Below, one piece after another: positions 49,490-55,807 of a stretch of 55,807 bases of DNA (positions are counted from its first letter, which is position 1; each line of letters starts with the position of its first letter). Source of the DNA: Betaproteobacteria bacterium (lineage in GTDB: Bacteria > Pseudomonadota > Gammaproteobacteria > Burkholderiales > SG8-39); assembly GCA_029883975.1 (NCBI GenBank), contig JAOUIL010000013.1, forward strand, positions 1 through 55,807. The letters run 5' to 3'. The translations under genes were made by a program, and so were the position numbers. Below the pieces are notes generated by a model. That model searched no databases. It was given only the letters and a program-made list of their open reading frames with translations, and was not told the origin of the DNA.

Positions 49490-51754
49490 GTGCCGCGCGT
49501 GAGCGGTCGGGCAAGCGCATCGGCGGCAACGCTGCTGGGGATCGTGCTTGCCGCCTGCGCGCTGTGCCTGCCGGCGGCGCCGGCGCTCGGCGACGCCACG
49601 CGGCCGCGCGTGGGCCTGGTGCTCGGCGGCGGCGGCGCGCGCGGCCTGGCGCACCTCGGCGTGCTGCAGGTGCTCGAAGAGATGCGCGTGCCGGTGGACT
49701 GCATCGCGGGCACGAGCATGGGCGCGCTGATCGGCGGCATCTACGCCTCCGGCGCGACGGTCGAGGAGATGACCCAGCGCATCCGGCGCATCGACTGGGA
49801 CGCGGTGCTGGTCGACGACCCGCCGCGCGCCGAGCGCCCCTATCGCGCCAAGCGCGACGACTTCGAGAACCTGTTCCGGCTCGAGCTCGGCCTGCGCGAC
49901 GGGCGCCTGGTGCTGCCGCCCGGCGGCACCTCGGGCTACAAGGTCGAGTTCCTGCTGCGCGAGATGGCGGCGGGCGCCGGCAACTACGCAGAGCAGAATT
50001 TCGACTACCTGCCGATCCCTTACCGGGCAGTCGCGACCGACATCAAGGACGGCACGGTCAAGGTGTTCCGCGACGGCGACCTGGTGCGGACCATGCGCGC
50101 CAGCATGTCGGTGCCCGGCGCGATCGCGCCGGTCGAGATCGGCGGCGCGCTGTACGTCGACGGCGGCCTTCTACAGAACCTGCCGGTGGCGGCGGCGCGC
50201 GAGGCCTGCGCCGACGTGGTGATCGCCGTGAATGTCGGCAGCGGCCTGCTGCCGCGCAAGGAGCTGGCCACCGCGCTCGGCATCTCGCTGCAGATGCTGC
50301 TGGTGCTCATGGAGCAGAACGTGCGCGAGTCGGTCGCCGCGCTCGGGCGGCGCGACCTGCTCATCGCGCCGCAGCTGGGGGAGTACAGCGCGGCGAACTT
50401 CGCCGAAGCCTTCGCGCTCGTCGGACTGGGCGAGGAGGCCGCGCGCGCCAAGGCCGAGGCATTGCGCGCGCTATCGGTCCCGGAGGCCGAGTACCGCGCC
50501 TGGCGCGAGCGCGTGGCGGCGCGCCAGCCTTCGGCGCCGCGCGTCACCGAGGTGCGCGTCGCCACCACCGGCTCGCGCGTCAATCCGGAGGTGATCGAGC
50601 GGCAGCTCGCCGAGGTGCCGGGAATCGACGTGCGCCGCCGGCCGGAGACCGACTTCAGCCTTCCCAACCTGCACCGGCGGCTCGAGCAGGTCTACGGCGA
50701 GGGCGACTTCGAGCGCATGGACTACCGCCTGCTCGACCGGCACGGCACGCGCACGGTGGTCGTGCGCGGCGAGGAGAAGTCCTGGGGCCCGAACTACGTG
50801 AAGTTCGGCCTGGGCCTGGCGGCCGACACCGACCAGACGCGCTTCAGCGTCAACCTGACCCACCGCGCCACCTGGGTCAACGCGCTCGGCGCCGAGTGGC
50901 GCAACGACCTGCAGTTCGGCTACCGCGACCGGATCGCGAGCGAGTTCCACCAGCCGTTCTCGAACCGCGCCGGCGTGTTCATTGCGCCGCGCGCCGAGGG
51001 ACAGAACCAGCCGGTGGTCTACTACCTGGACGGCCGGCGCGTGGGCAGCTTCGAGGTGAGCACGGCGCGCGCGCACCTGGACATCGGCACGCAGAACAAG
51101 TACGGCGAGCTGCGCGCCGGGCTGTTCGCCGGGCGGCTGAGGGCCGAGGAGGACTTCGGCGTGCTGACCTTCGTCCCGGACTTCGACGTGCGCCAGCGGG
51201 GCTACACGCTGAGCGCCGTCTTCGACCAGATCGACAGCCCGAGCTTTCCGCGCGACGGGCTGCTGCTGTCGGTGAAGAGCTTCGGCACCGTGGGCAAGTG
51301 GGGCTCGGAGGACGAGTACAACCGGACCGAGCTGCTGGCGATGGGAGCAAGGAGCTGGGGGCCGCACGCCGTGCAGCTCGCCGGGTACCTCGGCGACACC
51401 CTGCACGGGCAGCTGCCGGCCTACGACCCGTTCTTCCTCGGCGGCTTCCTGCGCGGCTCGGGCTACGGCATGGACGAGCTGATCGGCGAGCGCATCGGGC
51501 TGGCGCGCGCGGTGTACAGCTACCGCCTCGCTTCGCTGCCGGCGCCGCTGGGAAGCGGTGCGTACGCCGGCGGCTCGCTCGAGGCGACGCGCGCGGTGCA
51601 GGGCGTCGATCCGGCGGCGGACACGGAGGTGCGAAATTCGGCGAGCGTGTTCCTCGCCGCGGACACCAGGCTCGGCACGGCCTATGTGGCGTTCGGCATG
51701 GGGCTGAGCGGCAACCGGCCGCAGACCGTCTACTTCCTGCTTGGCACGCCGTGA
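49490..51754 (+). CDS. Patatin-like phospholipase with POTRA and beta-barrel (PlpD-like, type Vd secretion)
   Basis: A protein of about 754 residues that combines a secreted lipase with its own outer-membrane transporter. After a signal peptide (LGIVLAACALCLPAAPALGD) comes the patatin domain with oxyanion loop GGGGARGLAHLG near residue 47, nucleophile AGTSMGALIGG near residue 73, and catalytic Asp in YVDGGLLQNLP near residue 225; then a POTRA segment (VTEVRVATTGSRVNPEVIE near residue 352) and a C-terminal barrel (residues 430-754) ending in a typical outer-membrane strand. Start is GTG at 49490 or 49499. Catalytic dyad is intact. Confidence 0.88.
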   Translation: MPRVSGRASASAATLLGIVLAACALCLPAAPALGDATRPRVGLVLGGGGARGLAHLGVLQVLEEMRVPVDCIAGTSMGALIGGIYASGATVEEMTQRIRRIDWDAVLVDDPPRAERPYRAKRDDFENLFRLELGLRDGRLVLPPGGTSGYKVEFLLREMAAGAGNYAEQNFDYLPIPYRAVATDIKDGTVKVFRDGDLVRTMRASMSVPGAIAPVEIGGALYVDGGLLQNLPVAAAREACADVVIAVNVGSGLLPRKELATALGISLQMLLVLMEQNVRESVAALGRRDLLIAPQLGEYSAANFAEAFALVGLGEEAARAKAEALRALSVPEAEYRAWRERVAARQPSAPRVTEVRVATTGSRVNPEVIERQLAEVPGIDVRRRPETDFSLPNLHRRLEQVYGEGDFERMDYRLLDRHGTRTVVVRGEEKSWGPNYVKFGLGLAADTDQTRFSVNLTHRATWVNALGAEWRNDLQFGYRDRIASEFHQPFSNRAGVFIAPRAEGQNQPVVYYLDGRRVGSFEVSTARAHLDIGTQNKYGELRAGLFAGRLRAEEDFGVLTFVPDFDVRQRGYTLSAVFDQIDSPSFPRDGLLLSVKSFGTVGKWGSEDEYNRTELLAMGARSWGPHAVQLAGYLGDTLHGQLPAYDPFFLGGFLRGSGYGMDELIGERIGLARAVYSYRLASLPAPLGSGAYAGGSLEATRAVQGVDPAADTEVRNSASVFLAADTRLGTAYVAFGMGLSGNRPQTVYFLLGTP

Positions 51755-51760
51755 GCCGGA

Positions 51761-51779
51761 CCCGGCGTCAAGCGCCGGG
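51761..51779. terminator. Hairpin downstream of the patatin gene
   Basis: CCCGGCG, loop TCAAG, CGCCGGG: a perfect seven-bp GC stem starting six bases after the stop codon. No T-run follows, so it is a hairpin that may stall or protect the 3' end rather than a standard rho-independent terminator. It marks the border of the dense high-GC region. Confidence 0.45.
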
Positions 51780-51845
51780 CGTGTCGTTGCCGACGCCGAA
51801 GGCGTGCACGCCGCAGCGGCAGCTGCCTTTGTAGGTCTTCAGCAT
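51768..51845 (-). pseudogene. Remnant of a GFA-family (CENP-V) gene with internal deletion
   Basis: Only 25 codons remain: MLKTYKGSCRCG, the opening of glutathione-dependent formaldehyde-activating (GFA)-fold proteins, is joined directly to VHAFGVGNDTPGA, which resembles the later CGVxxFGxGND part of the same family. This looks like a deletion between the two similar Cys-rich motifs, followed by truncation. Family assignment is from memory of the motifs and is tentative. Confidence 0.45.
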
Positions 51846-51876
51846 GCCTGCGGCGCATTGCCGGGGGATCGTTCCA

Positions 51877-52239
51877 TCAGGCATCCCGGTGCACGGTGGC
51901 GGGCGAGAACGCGGGCAGGCACACCGCAATGTACTCGGCGCCGCCGGCATCCGGCGTGCTGTAGCGCACCCATTCGCCTGGCTGCGTGACGACGCATTGC
52001 CCGGCGGCCACGTCGCACTCGCCGCCCTCATGCTCGAGATGAATGCTTCCGGACAGGACGACGGTGATCTCCATGAACTTCGGGCGCTGGCCGGGTTCGA
52101 TCCAGCCTGCCGGAGAAACCATGCGCGCCACGCTCACCCGCGAATGATTCGAGTTGATGCGACCGACGTACTCCTCGATGCGCTTCGGCTTGTTGCCGGC
52201 GGCTTCGACGATCGTGGGCGATTCGATGATACGGGGCAT
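51877..52239 (-). CDS. Cupin-domain protein
   Basis: A 120-residue single cupin. PKFMEITVVLSGSIHLEHEG near residue 54 and GECDVAAGQCVVTQPGEWVRY near residue 74 are the two cupin motifs; the first holds Glu and the end has YIAVCLPAFSPATVHRDA. Metal-binding His are few, so a binding rather than enzymatic role is possible. It has no relation to the patatin gene and its base composition is closer to the cassette-like region that follows. Function unknown. Confidence 0.75.
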   Translation of the reverse strand: MPRIIESPTIVEAAGNKPKRIEEYVGRINSNHSRVSVARMVSPAGWIEPGQRPKFMEITVVLSGSIHLEHEGGECDVAAGQCVVTQPGEWVRYSTPDAGGAEYIAVCLPAFSPATVHRDA

Positions 52240-52295
52240 GCGGTGCGTCTCCGTTCTCCGGTTCGTAGAGGAGGCCGGCAGCCGGCGCCGCCATT

Positions 52296-52347
52296 GGAAC
52301 CTCCTCGAGCGTTAGGTCGAGGTGTCCACTTTATCGAATGAGGTTCC
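52296..52347. repeat. Nested inverted repeats carrying a GTTAGGT core-like sequence
   Basis: GGAACCTC (52296-52303) pairs with GAGGTTCC (52340-52347), and inside it CCTCGA (52303-52308) pairs with TCGAGG (52317-52322) around GCGTTAGG. GTTAGGT at 52311-52317 fits the integron core consensus GTTRRRY. It lies between the cupin and K+ channel genes and may be a decayed attC site, but I cannot identify both halves. Confidence 0.4.
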
Positions 52348-52367
52348 GCGTCGGTCAACAACGCGTT

Positions 52368-52378
52368 GTTAGGAGTCA
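52368..52378. repeat. 11-bp repeat, left copy, flanking the K+ channel gene
   Basis: GTTAGGAGTCA; its exact inverted copy is at 52884-52894. The two enclose the K+ channel gene and a 150-bp upstream stretch (527 bp in total). Confidence 0.7.
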
Positions 52379-52734
52379 TGCTCACCCTTCATTCTGTTGC
52401 CGAGCGAGCGATCGGCGCCGTCCCCACTGGCTGCCGTGAGGGCCTTCACGGCGATCGCGGCCAGCAGTGCGGTGAACAGCACGCCGCATACCCCGATGAG
52501 GATTGCGAGCGTGCGTGCCAGCAGCGTCTTCGGGGCAAGATCGCCATAGCCGATCGTGAGACCGGATACGAAGGCAAAGTAGATCGACTCCTGTATCGAC
52601 CAACCTTCCCTCAACCCGACGACGAGGCCCAGGGTGACCATCAGTCCGACCAGGAAAGACAGGACTGGCCATACCACGCGCAGTCCGTCGAGGAGGGCGG
52701 TGGCGAAGTTGCGTCTCATCATGCGCGAATCCAT
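52369..52734 (-). CDS. Two-transmembrane potassium channel family protein
   Basis: A 121-residue protein with two helices (VLSFLVGLMVTLGLVVGL near residue 25 and ILIGVCGVLFTALLAAIAV near residue 77) and between them a pore helix ending in the K+ selectivity filter TIGYGDLAP near residue 60. It lacks any regulatory domain, as in minimal Ion_trans_2 channels that work as tetramers. The stop codon lies in GTTAGGA (52368-52374), a cassette-border-like sequence, and an inverted copy of the 11 bases from 52368 occurs upstream at 52884-52894. It is probably a mobile-cassette gene. Confidence 0.8.
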   Translation of the reverse strand: MDSRMMRRNFATALLDGLRVVWPVLSFLVGLMVTLGLVVGLREGWSIQESIYFAFVSGLTIGYGDLAPKTLLARTLAILIGVCGVLFTALLAAIAVKALTAASGDGADRSLGNRMKGEHDS

Positions 52735-52883
52735 GCAGCCTCCGGGATGATCATCATCGGGTACCCTCCGTCATCCGGGCTTCGCTTGATCGGGACGATA
52801 CCCCCGGATCACGAAGAGCAAATGCCAGCGAAACGCTTGGCATTCGATGTAGGAAATGACGTCGTCGCCCATTCGCGGACCGG

Positions 52884-52894
52884 TGACTCCTAAC
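52884..52894. repeat. 11-bp repeat, right copy, at the IS110 junction
   Basis: TGACTCCTAAC, the exact inverted copy of 52368-52378. Its CTAAC end joins the left end of the IS110-family element. 52735-52883 otherwise contains no gene I can support. Confidence 0.7.
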
Positions 52895-52904
52895 GAATGA
52901 AAGG

Positions 52905-52998
52905 GACTTCCCCTACTCGAAGCGGGCTTGCGCCTGCACGGCATCGAAGTGCCAAGATTGAAGTGTCTGAGTTCAATCTGAATACGAGAGGGGAAGTC
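52905..52998 (+). ncRNA. Highly structured leader upstream of the IS110 transposase (candidate bridge RNA/translation-control structure)
   Basis: GACTTCCCCTACTCG (52905-52919) pairs with CGAGAGGGGAAGTC (52985-52998) with one bulge, closing a region with three more hairpins: 52922-52937 (GCGGGC/GCCTGC), 52940-52953 (GGCA/TGCC) and 52955-52979 (AGATTGAA/TTCAATCT, perfect, nine-base loop). The right strand of the outer stem contains the AGGGGA Shine-Dalgarno sequence and ends next to the ATG. IS110 elements are known to encode a structured RNA in a non-coding end; whether this is such an RNA is inference. Confidence 0.5.
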
Positions 52999-54002
52999 AT
53001 GGAAAAGATTACTACCGTGGGGATCGATCTGGCAAAGAACGTGTTTTCGCTGCACGGGGTGGATGGCGCGGGGAGGGTGGTGCTGCGTAAGACGGTGCGG
53101 CGCGACCAGCTCCTGGGGGTGGTGGCGGGTTATCTCCCTGCGTGATCGGGATGGAGGCCTGCAGCGGGGCGCACGAGTGGGCGCGGCGGTTTCAAGGGCT
53201 GGGGCACACGGTGCGGCCGATGGCGCCGAAGTTCGTGACGCAGTACCGTAAGAGCGGCAAGAACGACGGCAACGACGCAGAAGCCATCTGCGAGGCGGTG
53301 AGCCGGCCGAGCATGAGGTTCCTGCCGGTGAAGTCGGCCGAGCAGCAGGCGCTCTTGGCGCCGCACCGGGTGAGGCAGGGCTTTGTGGTGGAGCGGACCG
53401 CGACGATCAATCGGCTGCGCGGGCTGATGTCGGAGTTCGGGGTGGTGCTGCCGCTGCGCTCGGTGACGGTGCGTCGCCAGGCGGCCGCGGCGGCCGAGGC
53501 GCTGCCCGAGCTCGCGCGGCGCATGGTGGCGGAGCTGCTCGAGCAGCTGCGGCTGCTTGATCAGCGCATCGACGCCTACGATCGGGAGCTTGCGGCCCAG
53601 GCGCGGCTCTCGGAGGCCGCGCAGCGCTTGATGAGGATCCGTGGCATCGGGGCGACGACCGCCTTGGCGATCGTGGCCACGGTGGGCAACGCCCGGGAGT
53701 TCCGAAATGGCCGGCAGTTCGCCGCTTGGCTTGGACTGGTGCCAGGGCAGTACTCCACCGGGGGCAAGGCGCGCCTGGGACGCATCACCAAGCGGGGCGA
53801 TGCCTATCTGCGCAATCTCCTGGTGCAGGGGGCGCGCTCGGTGCTGCACACGGCGGCGGCGCACCGCGACCGCGTCTCGCGCTGGGCGCTGCAGCTTCAG
53901 GGCCGCTGCGGCTACTACCAGACACTGGTGGCGATCGCCAACAAGAACGCGCGCATCGCCTGGGCGCTGCTTGCGCGCGGCGAAGAGCTGCGCGCGAGCT
54001 GA
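52999..54002 (+). pseudogene. IS110-family transposase, frameshifted
   Basis: Reading starts MEKITTVGIDLAKNVFSLHG and stops after 48 codons at 53143-53145; the rest continues in another frame from IGMEACSGAHEWARR at 53145 to 54002, so one base is missing around 53143. Otherwise all catalytic parts are present: GIDLAK (Asp), GMEAC (Glu), KNDGNDAEAI (Asp-Asp) of the DEDD RuvC-like domain, and AWLGLVPGQYSTGGK with the C-terminal serine near 53750. The intact protein would be about 335 residues. IS1111-group likeness is seen in the opening and the ending IANKNARIAWALLARGEE. Confidence 0.85.
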
Positions 54003-54087
54003 GCGAGCATTCTTCCTGCGACTGCAAGCGACACGGTCAGACCGGCGCCCGGATAACCTGCAATGCGAAAGGCAGATGTCGATGCCG

Positions 54088-54144
54088 ACTAACGGTGGAG
54101 TTCAGCGGCCGCCGAAGGCGGTCCGCTGGAACGACTGGTTAGGC
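54088..54144 (-). other. attC-like integron recombination site, split by the IS110 element
   Basis: On the minus strand: GCCTAAC (R''-like, 54144-54138), then an imperfect hairpin whose arms are 54132-54117 and 54113-54100 around a three-base loop, then the sequence leading to GTTAG at the other end. One arm has two extra bases relative to the other (extrahelical bases), as attC sites require. The other core half lies beyond the IS, at 52888-52894 (GTTAGGA on the minus strand). The orientation agrees with the minus-strand oxidoreductase gene. Confidence 0.6.
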
Positions 54145-54174
54145 GGCCAGCGCCATTCAACGTCGACATCGCGG

Positions 54175-55158
54175 TCAGTCCACCTCGATCACGATCTTCC
54201 CGTTCGCTCTGTTCTCGTCCATCAGGGTGTGGGCTTCACGAAGTCTCCCAAAACGGAAGCTCGGTCCGAGCTTGAGGCTGAGCTCGTCGGATTCTACGAG
54301 AGACACATAATGTTGAAGCTGCGCGGACGTGATATCGGCTGCTTCGCCGCTATATGACGTCAGCTTCACGCCAGTAGGAACATCGCCCATCGGATGGAAG
54401 TCCTGCAGGACCCAGCTGCCGCCGAGAATGCCCGTCATGCAGACGATGCCGCCCCGGCGCGTGGCCCGCAGAGAATCGAGCAGTGTGGTTGCTCCGATGA
54501 GCTCCAGAACTCGGTCATAGCCGTCGGCATAGATGGCGCGGGCTTTGTCCGCTATCGCGCCCTCGTCAACGATGACATGAGCCGCGCCGGCAACTTTGAG
54601 CTCGTCGGCCTTGGCCGGGTTCCGTGTGGTGGCGGTGACTTCAAGGTCTGCCGATCGGGCCAGGGAGATGGCCGTGAAGCCGATGGACGAGGTCGCGCCT
54701 CGCACAAGAATGTTCTTCGCCCGCTCGATCTCCAGTCCGACGTGGAGCGAACCGTGAACAGTCTGAAGCATCTCAGGCAGGGCTGCGAGGCGCTTCCATT
54801 CCAATTGTGTCTGTAATGCAAAGACATTCTGCTGCGGCACCAGCACATACTCAGCGTAAGACCCGTCAAACTGCCGCCCCATTCCCCCCATCATCGCAAC
54901 GACGCGCTGTCCAACCGGCAAGCTAGAGCCGGGCGCGGCGACGACTTCGCCGGCACACTCAATGCCCAGCACGCGCGGGAACCGTACCGAAGGCGAGTCC
55001 CCGCGCCGCGTGAACCATTCTGATCGGTTGAGTCCGAAGGCCCGGTTTCTGATGAGGACCCATCCGTCCCGTGGCGACGGGCGCAGGATCTCTTTGAGCT
55101 CCAGCCTTTCCGGACCTCCGGGCTCGCTTATCACATAGGCCTGCATCGTGTCTGCCAT
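54175..55158 (-). CDS. Medium-chain (MDR) zinc-independent alcohol dehydrogenase/quinone oxidoreductase
   Basis: A protein of about 327 residues from the ATG at 55158 (TTG 55176 would add six). It has FPRVLGIECAGEVVAAPG near residue 60, YAEYVLVPQQNVF near residue 105, the cofactor motif LVRGATSSIGFTAISLAR near residue 150 and DGYDRVLELIGATTLLDSL near 210. The catalytic zinc ligands are absent, as in quinone-oxidoreductase-type MDRs, so NADPH-dependent reduction of a quinone or enone is likely. The gene is bordered by attC-like sites on both sides and its codon use is less GC-rich than the core genes. Probable cassette gene. Confidence 0.83.
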   Translation of the reverse strand: MADTMQAYVISEPGGPERLELKEILRPSPRDGWVLIRNRAFGLNRSEWFTRRGDSPSVRFPRVLGIECAGEVVAAPGSSLPVGQRVVAMMGGMGRQFDGSYAEYVLVPQQNVFALQTQLEWKRLAALPEMLQTVHGSLHVGLEIERAKNILVRGATSSIGFTAISLARSADLEVTATTRNPAKADELKVAGAAHVIVDEGAIADKARAIYADGYDRVLELIGATTLLDSLRATRRGGIVCMTGILGGSWVLQDFHPMGDVPTGVKLTSYSGEAADITSAQLQHYVSLVESDELSLKLGPSFRFGRLREAHTLMDENRANGKIVIEVD

Positions 55159-55198
55159 CGATTTGCGTTGCTCCAAGATCCGAAGCCAATCCCAGGCC

Positions 55199-55250
55199 GC
55201 CTAACGTCCTTGAGTGCGGCGGGCCCGCTCGCCACGAAACATTGTCGCTG
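55199..55250 (-). other. attC-like site, second copy
   Basis: GCCTAAC (55199-55205; GTTAGGC on the minus strand, the integron core GTTRRRY) is followed by GTGCGGCGGG (55214-55223) and its imperfect complement CCCGCTCGCCAC (55224-55235), again with two extra bases in the arm farther from the core. The opposite simple site near 55241-55247 is degenerate. It precedes the MDR gene in the same orientation as the first attC-like site. Confidence 0.5.
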
Positions 55251-55292
55251 CGCTGGCAGCCCGTCCGCACCAGCCGGAGCCAGACGCCTTGG

Positions 55293-55727
55293 TCATTGAC
55301 GATCGGCCTTTGCCGCAGATGATGACGACGAAGAACCGGCGAGCAGTTCAGGAAACCACATTCTTGCCGTGCCCTCGCCGCAGCGCCGCTCAAGTGCATC
55401 GTGGGATCGGAGAAGCTCCGCAACGTAGTCGCGAAACTGCTCCAGGGGCTCGCCGCGCGACAACAATTCGCCGATGAGGAGATGTGAAATGGAATGCTCG
55501 CGTTGCAGGCGGTCCCTGAGCTTTGCGACACTCGATCGCTTGAGGTCGTAGTGCATCCAGGCGCGACTGGCAGTCCAAGGCAGATTGCCGACGAGCATTC
55601 CGACAATGAGGCCCGCCAGGGTACCGACTATCGCAGCGGGCCAGCCAAAGGAGGAGCCGTAGCTGCCGCCGATGACTGCACCAGCAGCCGCTCCGAGAAG
55701 CTTCAGCAGGTCAAAGAATGTGAACAT
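55293..55727 (-). CDS. Small membrane protein of unknown function
   Basis: A 144-residue protein with two adjacent hydrophobic segments rich in Gly and Ala (LLGAAAGAVIGGSYGSSFGW near residue 10 and AAIVGTLAGLIVGMLVG near residue 31), resembling glycine-zipper helices, followed by a charged, probably helical cytoplasmic domain (residues 55-115) and a Ser/Ala-rich tail. No family is recognised. Its orientation matches the other cassette genes and it lies upstream of an attC-like site. 55728-55807 holds no other gene that I can support. Confidence 0.65.
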   Translation of the reverse strand: MFTFFDLLKLLGAAAGAVIGGSYGSSFGWPAAIVGTLAGLIVGMLVGNLPWTASRAWMHYDLKRSSVAKLRDRLQREHSISHLLIGELLSRGEPLEQFRDYVAELLRSHDALERRCGEGTARMWFPELLAGSSSSSSAAKADRQ

Positions 55728-55807
55728 CGGACCGTGTCATGCAAACGCCTGGCGCAGATCTCGCCCAGCGGCTGCCGTGGTGCGCCCGGCCGAGCGATGG
55801 GCTAGCC

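Larger units (their letters stand above)
52896..54088 (+). mobile_element. IS110-family insertion sequence (IS1111-like), inserted in an attC-like site
   Basis: An element of about 1.2 kb with a single transposase and short non-coding ends, which is normal for IS110. The six bases CTAACG occur at both borders (52890-52895 and 54089-54094), so the ends are placed between them; the exact limits cannot be decided from one copy. Removing the element rejoins TGACTCCTAACG to GTGGAGTTC and restores an attC-like site. The transposase is frameshifted, so this copy is probably not autonomous. GGCATCGA occurs at 52940 and in inverted form near 54080, possibly part of subterminal repeats. Confidence 0.7.

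Noticed and set aside
52240-52295. GAGGAGG/CCTCCTC hairpin upstream of the cupin gene
   Set aside because: Short arms with a long GC-rich spacer; too weak to separate from chance in such sequence.
52771-53055. A 94-codon minus-strand frame across the K+ channel upstream region and the IS110 left end
   Set aside because: It crosses the IS junction, runs antisense to the transposase start and structured leader, and has no recognisable domain. A 33-codon inner frame is possible but unsupported.
53131-53150. Programmed frameshift of the IS110 transposase
   Set aside because: No slippery heptamer is visible and IS110 elements normally have a single frame, so a one-base loss is simpler.
55728-55807. 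A third attC-like site at the right edge
   Set aside because: GCGTTTGC lacks the GTTRRRY core and I could not find a convincing imperfect hairpin before the window ends.

Overview
The window is a high-GC, densely packed proteobacterial chromosome segment, most likely from a betaproteobacterium. The evidence is the gene order tig-clpP-clpX-lon-hupB-(tRNA-Val, tRNA-Asp)-ppiD, the mltD-gloB-methyltransferase-rnhA-dnaQ block, a Bug-type (TctC) binding protein and the hpnCDE squalene genes. Nearly all genes before 51.7 kb are tightly spaced, often with ATGA, GTGA or TTGA stop/start overlaps.

Layout. 1-6.7 kb: a tartrate/D-malate dehydrogenase cut by the left edge, tsaB-rimI-uracil-DNA glycosylase, lplT, alr and radA. 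6.7-10 kb: a macrodomain protein coupled to hpnE, hpnD and hpnC (squalene from farnesyl diphosphate). 10-18.3 kb: tRNA-Leu, tig, clpP, clpX, lon, hupB, two tRNAs and ppiD (protein folding and turnover). 18.3-34.1 kb: an aryl-polyene (APE)-type type II PKS locus. On the plus strand are an acyltransferase and a GT2 enzyme. On the minus strand a 17-gene run is headed by fabI and a Bug protein. It continues with two ACPs, two ketosynthases, a chain-length factor, a ketoreductase, two hotdog dehydratases, an AMP ligase, a COG4648-like membrane protein, an LpxL-like acyltransferase, LolA-like and MMPL exporters, a polysaccharide deacetylase and a methyltransferase. I see no ammonia lyase or thioesterase gene, so the starter unit is unexplained.

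34.1-40.4 kb holds a peptide-type ABC importer (lipoprotein, two permeases, fused double ATPase) transcribed divergently from fabI across only 22 bp. 40.3-44.5 kb carries mltD, gloB, a methyltransferase, rnhA and dnaQ. 44.5-51.75 kb carries an arsenosugar radical-SAM pair, an outer-membrane protein behind an FNR/ANR-like box, a PH-domain protein, an SDR with a degenerate active site, a halogenase-like flavoprotein and a PlpD-like patatin/beta-barrel protein.

51.8-55.8 kb looks different. It is visibly less GC-rich, has larger gaps, and holds small minus-strand genes (cupin, K+ channel, MDR oxidoreductase, small membrane protein). Two attC-like sites lie between these genes in the matching orientation, which suggests integron cassettes without an integrase in view. 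A frameshifted IS110-family element sits in the conserved core of one attC-like site, and a strikingly structured leader precedes its transposase. The features judged most worth following up are this cassette/IS region, the fabI-led polyene operon with its deacetylase, and the overlapping back-to-back promoter at 34.13 kb.
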